This document shows positions 51,415 to 63,847 of a DNA stretch of 64,000 bases, one piece after another. A program made the position numbers and the translations under genes. The stretch comes from Aristolochia californica (lineage: Eukaryota; Streptophyta; Magnoliopsida; Piperales; Aristolochiaceae), in contig JARWKL010000015.1 in the NCBI GenBank assembly GCA_029961685.1, positions 11,530,801 through 11,594,800 of the forward strand, read 5' to 3'. The notes beneath the pieces are model-generated. The model saw only the letters and a program-made list of their open reading frames with translations. It was not told the DNA's origin and ran no database searches. How positions within the stretch are numbered: the stretch's first letter is position 1; each line of letters starts with the position of its first letter.

Positions 51415-51423
51415 GGAATTTCC
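51415..51423 (+). other. Near-palindrome GGAATTTCC, conserved in each monomer
   Basis: GGAA-T-TTCC has four-base arms around one base, in the context AGTGGAATTTCCCAAAC. It recurs in almost all monomers, with occasional substitutions such as GGAATATCC. Any binding role is speculation. Confidence 0.5.
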
Positions 51424-51595
51424 CAAACATGGATTTTGGAGTTCTTTTTTAGTGCGTGAAATAATTTTCTGTTTATTATTATAGTTTGCAAATTGTTTTG
51501 CACACATGAACCTTAAAATTTTCATTTTGTTGCGATCTTATATCTTTTTTGTTTACGAGGAAAAATGGGAGAGTGAAAACTCAAGTTTGGATCTG

Positions 51596-51607
51596 AAAAA
51601 AAAAAAA
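51596..51607 (+). repeat. Variable poly-A run (12 A here)
   Basis: Every monomer has an A-run after GGATCTG, from about 5 to 17 bases, sometimes broken by T or G. Its length changes by single bases between monomers and so shifts any open reading frame read across it. It is the main source of one-base differences in monomer length. Confidence 0.9.
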
Positions 51608-52019
51608 TTGAAATGCACAAATGCTGAGAGAGATAATTCCAAAAAGTATCTGTGATTTTTAAGGATAGGCAAAAAGTGGGTTGTTTGGCTCTGGTAAATA
51701 TCCAACCACTTGAGAATTTGACTTTTTTTACTCCCCCTAATTTTCTGATCTGAAGGCCACTTGCATCCTCAACATGCTTGTGGCATGCATATCCACCACT
51801 TTTAAAACATGTTAGGATCAGTTAGAGGTCTCTTTCCAATAAAATTCCACCATGCTATTATTATTACGGGGTTGTACTAGTGGAATTTCCCAAAGATGGA
51901 TTTTGAAGTTCATTTTCAGTGCGTGAAATAATTTTTTATTTATTATTAAAGTTTTCAAATTTTTTTGCACACATCAACTCTAAAATTTTCATTTTGTTGC
52001 GATCTTATATATTTTTTGT

Positions 52020-52105
52020 TTACAAGGAAAAATGGGAGCGTCAAAACTCAAGTTAGGATCTGAAAAAAAAATGTGAAATGCTTAAATGCTGAGAGAGATA
52101 ATTCC
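52020..52105 (+). repeat. Short variant patch shared with 60.39-60.47 kb, copy 1
   Basis: ACAAGGAAAAATGGGAGCG, TCAAAACTCAAGTTAGG and TGTGAAATGCTTAAATGC form a block of private changes found together here and near 60,400 only. Flanks beyond about 80 bp do not match specially (CTATCTATGATTTTTGAGG follows the other copy), so the shared tract is short. Confidence 0.8.
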
Positions 52106-55100
52106 AAAAAGTATCTGTGATTTTTAAGGATAGGCAAAAAGTGGGTTGTTTGGCTCTGGTAAATATCCTGCCACTTGAGAATTTAACTTTTTCTACTCCC
52201 CTTAATTTTTGGATCAAAAGGCAACTTGCATCCTCAACATGCTTGTGGCATGCATATCCAAGACACTTAAAACATGTTAGGATCAGTTAGAGGTCTCTTT
52301 TCTATAAAATTCCACCAAGCTATTATTATTAGGGGGTTGCACTAGTGGAATTTCCTAAACATGGATTTTGCAGTTCATTTTTAGTGCGTGAAATAATTTT
52401 CTATTTACTTTTATAGTTTTCAAATTTTTTTGCTCACATGAACTCTAAAAATTTCATTTTGTTGCGATCTTTTGTCTTTTTTGTTTACGAGGAAAAATGG
52501 GAGAGTGAAAACTCAAGGGGGGATCTGAAAAAAAAAAATTGAAATGTACCAATGCTGAAAGAGATAATTCCAAAAAGTATCTGTGATTTTTAAGGATAAG
52601 CAAAAAGTGGGTTGTTTGGCTCTGGTAAATATCCAACCACTTGAGAATTTGACTTTTTCTACTCCCCCTAATTTTTGGATCTGGAGGCCACATCCATGCT
52701 CAACATGCTTGTGGCATGCATATCCACCACTTTTAAAACATGTTAGGATCAGTTAGAGGTCTCTTTCCAATAAATTTCCACTATGCTATTATTATTATGG
52801 GGTTGTACTAGTGGAATTTCCCAAACATGGATTTTGAAGTTCATTTTAAGTGCGTGAAATAATTTTTTATTTTTTATTCTAGTTTTCGAATTTTTTTGCA
52901 CACATGAACTCTTAAATTTTCATTTTGTTGCGATCTTATATCTTTTTTGTTTACAAGGAAAAATGGGAGAGAGAAAACTCAAGTATGGATCCGAAAAAAA
53001 AAAATTTAAAATGCACAAATGCTGAGAGAGATAATTCCAAAAAGTATCTGTGATTTTTAAGGATAGGTAAAAAGTGGGTTGTTTGGCTCTAGTAAATATC
53101 CAACCACTTGAGAATTTAACTTTTTTCTACTCCCCCTAATTTATGGATCAAAAGGCCACTTGCATCCTCAACATGCTTGTGACATGCATATCCACCACAC
53201 TTAAAACATGTTAGGATCAGTTAGAGGTCTCTTTCCTATAAAATTCAACCAAGCTATTATTATTAGGGGGTTGTACTAGTGGAATTTCCCAAATTTGGAT
53301 TTTGGAGTTCATTTTCTGTGCGTGAAATAATATTTATTATTATAGTTTTCAATTTTTTTTGGACACATGAACTCTAAAATTTTCATTTTGTTGCGATCTT
53401 ATATCTTTTTTGTTTACGAGGAAAAATGGGAGAGTGAAAAGTCAAGTTCGGATCTTAAAAAAAAAAAAATTGAAATGCACAAATGCTGAGAGAGATAATT
53501 CTAAAAAGTATCTGTGATTTTTAAGGATAGGCGAAAAGTGGGTTGTTTGGCTCTGGTAAATATGCAACCACTTGAGAATTTAACTTTTCTACACCCCGTA
53601 ATTTTTGGATCTGAAGGCCACTTCCATCCTCAACATGTTTGTGGCATGCTTATCCACCACACTTAAAACATGTTAGGATCAGTTAGAGGTTTCTTTCCTA
53701 TAAAATTCCACCAATCTATTATTATTAGAAGGTAGTACTAGTGGAATTTCCCAAACACGGATTTTGAAGTTCATTTTTTGTGCTTGAAATAATATTCGAT
53801 TTTATTATTATAGTTTTCAAATTTTTTTGCACATATGAACTCTAAAATTTTCATTTTGTTGCGATTTTATATCTTTTTTGTTTACTAGGAAAAATGGGAG
53901 AGTGAAAACTCAAGTTTGGATCTGAAAAAAAAATTTCAAATGCACAAATGCTGAGAGAGATAATTCCAAAAAGTATCTATGATTTTTAATGATAAGCAAA
54001 AAGTGTGTTGTTTGGCTCTAGTAAATATATAGCCACTTGAGAATTTGACTTTTTCTACTCCCCCTAATTTTTGGATATGAAGGCCTCTTGCATCCTCAAC
54101 ATGCTTGTGGCGTGCATATCTACCACACTTAAAACATGTTAGCATTAGTTAGAGGTCTCTTTCCTATAAAATTCCACCAAGCTATTATGAATAGGGGGTT
54201 GTACTAGTGGAATTTCCCAAACATTGATTTTGGAGTTCACTTTAGTGCGTGAAATAATTTTCTATTTGTTATTATAGTTTTCAAATTTTTTTGCTCACAT
54301 GAACTCTAAAATTTTCATTTTGTTGCGATCTTATATCTTTTTTGTTTATGAGGAAATATGGGAGAGTGCAAACTCAAGTTTGGATCTGAAAAAAATAAAT
54401 TTGAAATGCACAAATGCTGAGAGACATAATTCCAAAAAGTATCTGTGATTTTTAAGGATTGGCAAAAAGTGGGTTGTTTGGCTCTGGTAAATACCCAACC
54501 ACTTGAGAATTTGACATTTTCCACTTCCTCTAATTTTTGGGTCTGAAGGCCACTTGCATCCTCAACATGCTTGTGTCATGCATATCCACCACACTTAAAA
54601 CATGTTAGGATCAGTTAAAGGTCTCTTTCCTATAAAATTCCACCAAGTTATTATTATTAGGGGGTTGTACTAGTGGAATTTCCCAAACATGGATTTTGGA
54701 GTTCATTTTTAGTGCGTGAAATAGTTTTTTATTTATTATTATAGTTTTCAAATTTTTTTGCACGCATGAACTCTAAAATTTTCATTTTGTTGCAATCTTA
54801 TATGTTTGTTGTTGACGAGAAAAAATGGGAGAGTGCAAACTCAAGTTTGGATCTGAAAAAAAAAAATTGAAATGCACAAATGTTGAGATAGATAATTCCA
54901 AAAAGTATCTGTGATTTTTAAGGATAGGCTAAAAGTGGGTTGTTTGGCTCTGGTAAAAATCCAACCACTTGAGAATTTAACTTTTTCCAGTCCCCCAAAT
55001 TTTTGGATCTGAAGGCCACTTGCATCCTCAATATGCCTATGGCATGCATATCCACCACACTTAAAACATGTTAGGATCAAGTAGAGGTCTCTTTTCTATA

Positions 55101-56149
55101 AAATTCTACCAAGCTATTATTAGGGGGTTGTACTAGTGGAATATCCCAAACATGGATTTTCGATTTCATTTTTAGTGCGTTAAATGATTTTCTATTTGTT
55201 ATTATAATTTTCAAATTTTTTTGCACTCATGAACTCTAAAATTTTCATTTTGTTGCAATCTGATATCTTTTTTGTTTACGAGGAAAAATGGGAGAGTGAA
55301 AACTCAAGTTTGGATCTGAACAAAAAAAATTTGAAATGCACAAATGCTGAGAGAGATAATTCCAAAAAGTATCTGTGATTTTTAAGGATAGGCAAAAAGT
55401 GGGTTGTTTGGCTCTGGTAAATATCCAACCACTTGAAAATTTAACTTTTTCCACTCCCCCTAATATTTGGATCTGAAGGCCACTTGCATCTACAACATGC
55501 TTGTGGCATGCATATCCACCACACTTAAAAACATGTTAGGATCAGTTAGAGGTCTCTTTCCTATAAAATTCCACCAAGCTATTATTAGGGGGTTGTACTA
55601 GTGGAATTTCCCAAACATGGATTTTTGAGTTCATTTCTAGTGTGTGAAATAATTTTCTATTTATTATTATAGTTGTGAAATTTTTTTGCACACATGAACT
55701 CTAAAATTTTCATTTTGTTGCGATCTTATATCTTTTTTGTTTATGAGGAAAAATGGGAGTGTAAAAACTCAAGTTTGGATCTGAAAAAAAAAAATTGAAA
55801 TGCACAAATGCTGAGAGAGATAATTCCAAAAAGTATCTGTGGTTTTTAAGTATAGGCAAAAAGTGGGTTGTTTGGCTCTGGTAAATATCCAACCACTTGA
55901 GAATTTAACTTTTTCTACTCCCCTTAATTTTGTGATCTGAAGCCCACTTGCATCCTCAACATGCTTGTGCATTGCATATCCACCACACTCAAAACATGTT
56001 AGGATCAGTTAGGGGTCTCTTTCTTATAAAATTCCACCAAGCTATTATTAGGGGGTTGTACTAGTGGAATTTCCCAAACATGGATTTTGGAGTTCATTTT
56101 TAGTCCATGAAATAATTTTCTATTTATTATTATAGTTTTCAAATTTTTT

Positions 56150-56420
56150 GGCACACATGAACTCTAAAATTTTCATTTAGTTGCAATCTTATATCTTTTT
56201 GTTTACGAAGAAAAACGTGAGAGTAAAAACTCAAGTTCGGATCTGACAAAGAAATTTGAAATGCACAATTGCTGAGAGATATAATTCCGAAAAGTATCTG
56301 TGATTTTTAGGGACAGCCAAAAAGTGGGTTGTTTGGCGCTGGTAAATATCCAACCACTTGAGAATTTAACTTTTTCCACTCCCCCTAATTTTTGGATCTG
56401 AAGGGCACTTGCATCCTCAA
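56150..56420 (+). repeat. Variant block shared with 60.79-61.07 kb, copy 1
   Basis: Shared words are TTTTTTGGCACACATGAAC, TTTCATTTAGTTGC, AAAAACGTGAGA, TAAAAACTCAA with TCGGATCTGA, and GGACAGCCAAAAAGTGGG. The corresponding landmarks, 56420 and 61066, are 4,646 bp or ten monomers apart. Confidence 0.75.
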
Positions 56421-59400
56421 CATGCTTGTGGCATGCATATCCACCACACTTTAAACATGTTAGGATCTGTTACAGGTCTCTTTCCTCTAAAATTCCACCA
56501 AGCTATTATTATTAGGGGGTTGTACTATTGGAATTTCCCAAACATGGATTTTGGAGTTCATTTTTAGTGCATGAAATAATTTTCTATTTGTTATTATAGT
56601 TTTCTAATTTTTTTGCACACATGAACTCTTAAATTTTCATTTTGTTGCGATCTTATATCTTTTTTGTTTACGAGGAAAAATGGGAGAGTGAAAACTCAAG
56701 TTTGGATCTGAAAAAAAAAATTTTGAAATGCTCAAATTCAGAGAGAGAGAATTCCAAAAAGTATCTGTGATTTTTAAGGATAGGAAAAAAGTGGGTTTTT
56801 TGGCTCTGGTAATTATTCTACCACTTGAGAATTTGACTTTTTCTGCTCCCCCTAATTTTTGAATCTGAAGGCTACTTGCATCCTCAACAGGCTTGTGGCA
56901 AGCATATCCACCACACTTAAAACATGTTAGGATCAGTTGGAGGTCTCTTTCCTATAAAATACCACCAAGTTATTAATATTAGGGGGTTGTACTAGTGGAA
57001 TTTCCCAAACATGGATTTTGGAGTTCATTTTTAGTGCGTGAAATAATTTGCTATTTATTATTATAGTTTTCAAAATTTTTTGCACACATGAACTCTAAAA
57101 TTTTCATTTTGTTGCGACCTGATATCTTTTTTTTTTATGAGGTAAAATAGGAGAGTGAAAACTCAAGTTTGTATCTAAAAATTGTTTTTGAAATGCACAA
57201 ATGCTGAGTGAGATAATTCCAAAAAGTATCAATGATTTTTAAGGATAGGCAGAAAGAGGGTTGTTTGGCTTTGGTAAATATCCAACCACTTGAGAATTTG
57301 ACTTTTTCTACTTCCCCAATTTTTTGGATCTGAAGGCCACTTGCATCATCAACATGCTTGTGGCAGGCATATCCACCACACTTAAAACATGTTAGCATAA
57401 GTTAGAGGTCTCTTTCCTATAAAATTCCACCAAGCTATTATTATTACGGGGTTGTACTAGTGGAATTTCCCAAACATGGATTTTGGAGTTCATTTTTAGT
57501 GCGTGAAATAATTTTCTATTTATTATTATAGTTTTCAAAAAAAATTTCACACATGAACTCTAAAATTTTCATTTTGTTGCGATCTTATATCTTTTTTGTT
57601 TACGTGGAAAAATAGGTGAGTGAAAACTCAAGTTTGGATCTGAAAAAAAAAATTGAAATGCACAAATGCTGAGAGAGATAATTCCAAAAAGTATCTGTGA
57701 TTTTAATGGATAGGCAAAAAGTGGGTTCTTTGGCTCTGGTAAATATCCAACCACTTGAGAATTTGAGTTTTTCTGCTCCGCCTAATTTTTGGATCTGAAG
57801 GCCACTTGCATCCTCAACATGCTTGAGGCAAGCATATCCACCACACTTAAAATATGTTAGGATCAATTAGACATCCCTTTCCGATAAAATTCCACCAAGC
57901 TATTATTATTAGGGGGTTGTACTAGTGGAATTTCCCAAACATGGATTTTGGAGTTCATTTTTAGTGTGTGAAATTATTTTCTATTTATTATTATAGTTTT
58001 CAATTTTTTTTGCACACATGAACTCTAAAATTTTCATTTTGTTGCGATCTTATATCTTTTTTGTTTGCGAGGAAAAATTGGAGAGTGAAAACTCATGTTT
58101 GGATCTGAAAAAAAAATTTTGAAATGCACAAATACTAAGAGAGATAATTCCAAAAAGTATCTGTGATTTTTAAGGATAGGCAAAAAGTGGGTTGTTTGGC
58201 TCTGGTAAATATCCAACCACTTGAGAATTTGACTTTTTCTACTTCCCCTAATTTTTGGATCTGAAGGCCACTTGCATCCTCAACGTGCTTGTTCCAGGCA
58301 TATCCACCACACTTAAAACAAGTTAGGATCAGTTAGAGGACTCTTTCCAATAAAATTCCACCATGCTATTATTATTACGGGGTTGTACTAGTGGAATTTC
58401 CCAAACATGGATTTTGGAGTTCATTTTTTGTGTGTGAAATAATTTTCTATTCATTATTATAGTTTTCAAATTTTTTGCACGCATGAACTCTAAAATTTTC
58501 ATTTTGCTGCGATCTTATATCTTTTTCGTTTACGAGGAAAAATGGGAGAGTGAAAACTCAAGTTTGGATCTGAAAAAAAAAATTGAAATGCACAAATGCT
58601 GAGAGAGATAATTCCAAAAAGTATATGTGATTTTTAAGGATAGGCAAGAAGTGTGTTGTTTGGCTCTGGTAAATATCCAACCACTTGAGAATTTGACTTT
58701 TTCTACTTCCCCTAATTTTTGGCTCTGAAGGCCACTTTCATCCTCAACATGCTTGTGGCATGCATATCCACCACACTTAAAACATGTTAGGATCAGTTAG
58801 AGGTCTTTTCCCTATAAAATTCCACCAAGCTATTATTATTAGGGGGTTGTACTAGTGGAATTTCCCAATCCTAGATTTTTGAGTTCATTTTTAGTCCGTG
58901 AAATAATTTTCTATTTATTATTATTGTTTTCAAATTTTTTTGCACACATGAACTCTAAAATTTTTATTTTGTTGCGATCTTTTATCCTTTTTGTTTACGA
59001 AGAAAAATGGGAGAGTGAAAACTCAAGTTTGGATCTGAAAAAAAAAATTTGAAATGTACAAATGCTGAGAGAGATAATTCAAAAAATTATCTATGATTTT
59101 TAAGGATAGGCAAAAAGTGGGTTGTTTGGCTCCGGTAAATATCCAACCACTTGAGAATTTAACTTTTTCTGCTTCCCCAAAATTTTTGATCTGAAAGCCA
59201 CTTCCATCCTCAACATGCTTGTGGCAGGCATATCCACCACACTTAAAACATGTTAGGATCAGTTAGAGGTCCTTTTCCTATAAAATTCCACCAAACGTTT
59301 ATTAGGGGGTTGTACTAATGGAATTTACCAAACATGGATTTTGGAGTTCATTTTTAGGGCGTGAAATAATTTTTTATTTATTATTATAGTTTTCAAACTT

Positions 59401-59754
59401 TTTTGCACACATGAACTCTAAAATTTTCATTTTGTTGCGATCTTATATCTTTTTTTTTTCAACGAAATTTGGCAGTGTAAAAACTCAAGTTTGGATCTGA
59501 AAAAAAAAAAATTGGAAATGCACAAATGCTGAGAGAGATAATTTCAAAAAGTATCTGTGATTTTTAAGGATAGGCAAGAAGTGGGTTGTTTGGCTCTTGT
59601 AAATATCCAACCACTTGAGAATTTAACTTTTTCCACTCCCCCTAATTTTCTGATCTGAAGACCACCTGCATCCTCAACATGTTTGTGGCATGCATATCCA
59701 CCACACTTAAAACATGTTAGGATCAGTTAGAGGTCTCTTTCGTATAAAATTCAA

Positions 59755-59775
59755 CCAAGCTAAGGGGGTTGTACT
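59755..59775 (+). repeat. Monomer lacking the ATT stretch
   Basis: AACCAAGCTAAGGGGGTTG has lost the TTATTATT of the usual triplet stretch, with the junction at about 59,762. The interval from 59677 to 60138 is 461 bp. Confidence 0.85.
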
Positions 59776-60385
59776 GGTGGAATTTCCCAAACATGGATTT
59801 TGGAGTTCATTTTTAGTGCGTGAAATAATTTTCTATTTATTATTATAGTTTTCAAATTTTTTTGCACACATGAACTCTAAAATTTTCATTTTGTTGCGAT
59901 CTTATATCTTTTTTGTTTACGAGGAAAAATGGGTGAGAGAAAACTCAAGTTAGGATCTGGAAAAAAAAAAAATTGGAAATGCACAAATGCTGAGAGAGAT
60001 AATTTCAAAAAGTATCTGTGATTTTTAAGGATAGGCAAAAAGTGGGTTGTTTGGCTCTGGTAAATATCCAACCACTTGACACTTTAACTTTTTTCACCCC
60101 CCCTAATTTTTGGATCTGAAGGCCTCTTGGATCCTCAACAAGCTTGTCGCATGCATATCCACCACACTTAAAACATGTTAGAATCAGTTCGAGGTCTCTT
60201 TCCTATAAAATTCCACCAAGCTATTATTATTAGGGGGTTGTACTAGTGGAATTTCCCAAACATGGATTTTGGAGTTCATTTTTAGTGTGCGAAATAATTT
60301 CTATTTGTTATTATAGTTTTCAAATTTTTTTGCAAACATGAACTCTAAAATTTTCATTTTGTTGTGATCTTATATCTTTTTTGTT

Positions 60386-60466
60386 TACAAGGAAAAATGG
60401 GAGCGTCAAAACTCAAGTTAGGATCTGAAAAAAAAAATGTGAAATGCTTAAATGCTGAGAGAGATA
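60386..60466 (+). repeat. Short variant patch shared with 52.02-52.10 kb, copy 2
   Basis: It has the same private words as the block 18 monomers upstream (landmark 60603 corresponds to 52237), with one more A in the poly-A run. The monomers around it are otherwise unlike those around copy 1, which suits a conversion tract rather than duplication of whole monomers. Confidence 0.8.
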
Positions 60467-60789
60467 ATTCCAAAAACTATCTATGATTTTTGAGGATTGG
60501 CAAAATGTGGGTTGTTTGGCTCTGGTAAATATCCAACCACTTGAGAATTTAACTTTTTCCACCTCCCCTAATTTTTGGATCTGAAGGCCACTCTCATCTT
60601 CAACATGCATGTGGCATGCATTTCCACCACACTTAAAACATGTTAGGATCAGTTAGAGGTCTCTTTCCTATAAAATTCAACCAAGCTATTATTAGGGGGT
60701 TGTACTAGTGGAATTTCCCAAACATGGATTTTGGAGTTCATTTTTAGTGCATGAAATAATTTGGTATTTATTATTATAGTTTTCAAATT

Positions 60790-61066
60790 TTTTGGCACAC
60801 ATGAACTCTAAAATTTTCATTTAGTTGCGATCTTATATCTTTTTTGTTTACGAGGAAAAACGTGAGACTAAAAACTCAAATTCGGATCTGAAAAAAAAAA
60901 TTTGAAATGCACAAATGCTGAGAGAGATAATTCCAAAAAGTATCTGTGATTTTTAAGGACAGCCAAAAAGTGGGTTGTTTGGTGCTGGTAAATATCCAAC
61001 CACTTGAGAATTTAACTTTTTCCACTCCCCCTAATTTTTTGATCTGAAGGCCACTTGCATCCTCAA
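60790..61066 (+). repeat. Variant block shared with 56.15-56.42 kb, copy 2
   Basis: It carries TTTTTTGGCACACATGAAC, TTTCATTTAGTTGC, AAAAACGTGAGAC and GGACAGCCAAAAAGTGGG, matching the block ten monomers upstream with several single-base differences. Confidence 0.75.
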
Positions 61067-61257
61067 CATGCTCGGTGCATGCAAATCCACCACACTTAAA
61101 ACATGTTAGGATCAGTTAGAGGTCTCTTTCCTATAAAATTCCTCCAAGCTATTATTTGGGGGTTGTACTAGTGGAATTTCCCAAACATGGATTTTGGAGT
61201 TCATTTTTAGTGGGTGAAATAATTTTCTATTTATTATTATAGTTTTCAAATTTTTTT

Positions 61258-61736
61258 GCACACATGAACCCTAAAATTTTCATTTTGTTGCGATCTTATA
61301 TCTTTTTTGTTTACGAGGAAAAATGGGAAAGTAAAAACTCAAGTTTGGATCTGAAAAAAAATAAAAATTTGAAATGCACAAATGCTTGGAGAGATAATTC
61401 CAAAAATTATCTGTGATTTTTAAGGATAGGCAAAAATTGGGTTGTTTGGCTCTGGTAAATATCCAACCACTTGAGAATTTAACTTTTTTCACCCCCCCCC
61501 TAATTTTTGGATCTGAAGGCCACTTGCATCCTCAACATGCTTGTGGCATGCATATCCACAACACTTAAAACATGTTAGGATCAGTTAGAGGTGTCTTTCC
61601 TATAAAATTCCACCAAGCTATTATTAGGGGGTTGTACAAGTGGAATTTCCCAAACATGGATTTTGGAGTTCATTTTTAGTGCGTGAAATAATTTTCTATT
61701 TATGATTGTAGTTTTCAAATTTTTTTGTACACATGA
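61258..61736 (+). repeat. Adjacent monomer duplication, first copy
   Basis: It shares GGGAAAGTAAAAAC, AAATGCTTGGAGAGATAA, AAAAATTATCTGTG and GGCAAAAATTGGG with the next monomer, a combination not seen elsewhere. It carries a nine-C run at 61,492-61,500 and its length is 479 bp. Confidence 0.85.
61492..61500 (+). repeat. Expanded C-run, 9 C
   Basis: The usual sequence here is CTACTCCCCCTAA with five C. Loss of the intervening T (CACCCC form) has created a longer run. Similar seven-C runs lie at 60,097-60,103, 61,960-61,966 and 62,426-62,432. Confidence 0.9.
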
Positions 61737-62202
61737 ACTCTAAAATTTTCATTTTGTTGCGATCTTATATCTTTTTTGTTTACGAGGAAAAATGGGAAAG
61801 TAAAAACACAAGTTTGGATCTGAAAAAAAAAAAAATTTGAAATGCACAAATGCTTGGAGAGATAATTCCAAAAATTATCTGTGATTTTTGAGGATAGGCA
61901 AAAATTGGGTTGTTTGGCTCTGGTAAATATCCAACCACTTGAGAATTTAACTTTTTTCTCCCCCCCTAATTTTTGGATCTGAAGGCCACTTGCATCCTCA
62001 ACATGCTTCTGGCATGCAAATCCACAGCACTTAAAACATGTTAGGATCAGTTAGAGGTCTCTTTCCTATAAAATTCCACCAAGCTATTATTAGGGGGTTG
62101 TACTAGTGAAATTTACCAAACATGGATTTTGGAGTTCATTTTTAGTGCGTGAAATAGTTTTCTATTTATTATTATAGTTTTAAAATTTTTTTGCACACAT
62201 CA
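61737..62202 (+). repeat. Adjacent monomer duplication, second copy
   Basis: It repeats the private words of the preceding monomer (AAATGCTTGGAGAGATAA, GGCAAAAATTGGG) at a spacing of 466-479 bp. The C-run here is seven long. Both copies begin with the same left half, and small differences such as TGATTTTTGAGG have accumulated. Confidence 0.85.
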
Positions 62203-63824
62203 ACTCTAAAACTTTTATTTTGTTGCGATCTTATATCTTTTTTGTTTACGAGGAAAAATGGGAGAGTGAAAACTCAAGAGTGGATCTGAAGAAAAAAAAA
62301 TTTTGAAATGCACAAATGCTGAGAGAGATCATTCCAAAAAGTATCTGTGATTTTTAACGATAGGCAAAAAGTGGGTTGTTTGGCTCTGGTAAATATCCAA
62401 CCACTTGAGAATTTAACTTTTTCCACCCCCCCTAATTTTTGGATCTGAAGGGCACTTGCATCCTCAACATGCTTGTGGCATGCATATCCACCACACTTAA
62501 AACTTGTTAGGATCAGTTAGAGGTCTCTTTCCTATAAAATTCCACCAAGCTATTATTAGGGGGTTGTACTAGTGGAATTTCCCAAACAAGGATTTTGGAG
62601 TTCATTTTTAGTGCGTGAAGTAATTTTCAATTTATTATTATAGTTTTCAAATTTTTTTTGTACACATGAACTCTAAAATTTTCATTTTATTGCAATCTTA
62701 TATCTTTTTTTTCTAACGAGGAAAATTGGGAGAGTGAAAAATCAAACTTGGATCTGAAAAAAAAAAAAATTGAAATCCACAAATGCTGAAAGAGATAATT
62801 CAGAAAAGTATCTGTGATTTTTAAGGATAGGCAAAAAGTGGGTTGTTTGGCTCTGGTAAATATCCAACCACTTGAGAATTTAACTTTTTCCAACCCCCCT
62901 AATTTTTGGATGTGAAGTCCACTTGCATCCTCAACATGCTTGCGGCATGCATATCCACCACACTTAAAACATGTTAGGATCAGTTAGAGGTCTCTTTCCT
63001 ATAAAATTCCACCAAACTTTTATTAGGGGGTTGTGCTAGTGGAATTTCCCAAACATGGATTTTGGAGTTCATTTTTAGCGCGTGAAATAATTTTCCATTT
63101 ATTAGTATAGTTTTCAAATTTTTTTGCACACATGAACTCTAAAATTGTCATTTAGTTGCGATCTTATATCTTTTTTTGTTTACGACGAAAAATGGGAGAG
63201 TGAAAAATCAAGTTTGGATCTGAAAAAAAAAAAAATTTGAAATGCACAAATGCTGAGAGAGATAGTTCAAAAAAGTATCTGTGATTAGTAAGGATAGGCA
63301 AAAAGTGGGTTGTTTGGCTCTTGTAAATATCCAACCACTTGAGAATTTAACATTTTCCACTCCCCCTAATTTTTGGATCTGAAGGCCACTTGCATCCTCA
63401 ACATGCTTGTGGCATCCATATCCACCACACTTAAAACATGTTAGGATCAGTTAGAGGTTTGTTTCCTATAAAATTCCACCAAGGTATTATTAGGGTGTTG
63501 TACTAGTGGAATTTCCCAAACATGGATTTTGGAGTTCATTTTTAGTGGGTCATATAATTTTCTATTTATTATTATAGTTTTAAAATTTTTTTGCACACAT
63601 GAACTCAAAAATTTTCATTTTGTTGCGATCTTATATCTTTTTTGTTTACGAGGAAAAATGGGAGAGTGAAAACTCAAGATTGGATCTAAAGAAAAAAAAA
63701 TATGAAATGCACAAATGCTGAGAGAGATAATTCCAAAAAGTATCTGTGATTTTTAAGGATAGGCAAAAAGTGGTATGTTTGGCTCTTGTAAATATCCAAC
63801 CACTTGAGAATTTAACTTTTTCCA

Positions 63825-63847
63825 CCCCCCCCCCCCCCCCCCCCCCC
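63825..63847 (+). repeat. Expanded C-run, 23 C
   Basis: TTTTTCCA is followed by 23 consecutive C before TAATTTTTGG, where most monomers have five. This accounts for the longest landmark interval in the window (481 bp). The opposite strand carries 23 G, which could form four-stranded structures. Homopolymer length may be affected by sequencing error. Confidence 0.85.

Larger units (their letters stand above)
50568..51499 (+). repeat. Monomer pair related to HOR types j-k
   Basis: Landmark 50841 is followed by GTCTATTTTCTTTAAAATTT, otherwise seen only in type j (near 25.84 and 32.35 kb). The next monomer has CACAAGAACTCTTAAATTTT, GAGTGAGATAATTCC and GGATAAGTTAGAGGTC, resembling k. The pair lies about 25.06 kb after j-k of unit 3 and 18.55 kb after unit 4. 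The k-like four-unit ATT stretch is absent (two units here), so the copies are older or converted. Confidence 0.65.
51308..51771 (+). repeat. Representative class B monomer, 464 bp
   Basis: This monomer is close to the majority form and is used to locate internal elements. Poly-A follows GGATCTG at 51,596-51,607. The word GATCTGAA occurs twice, at about 51,590 and 51,747, 157 bp apart; in many monomers the match extends to TTTGGATCTGAA, a possible trace of an internal duplication. Several T- and A-runs (near 51,494, 51,544 and 51,596) lie roughly 50 bp apart. No promoter, terminator or RNA gene signal is recognisable in it. Confidence 0.8.

Noticed and set aside
51415..51423. GGAATTTCC as an NF-kB-like regulatory site
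   Set aside because: A nine-base match repeated by homogenisation, with no gene nearby, is not evidence of regulation.
63825..63847. The 23-C run as the edge of the array or a contig join
   Set aside because: A normal monomer resumes directly after it in the expected register and continues to the window end, so the array does not end there. Length error in the run itself remains possible.
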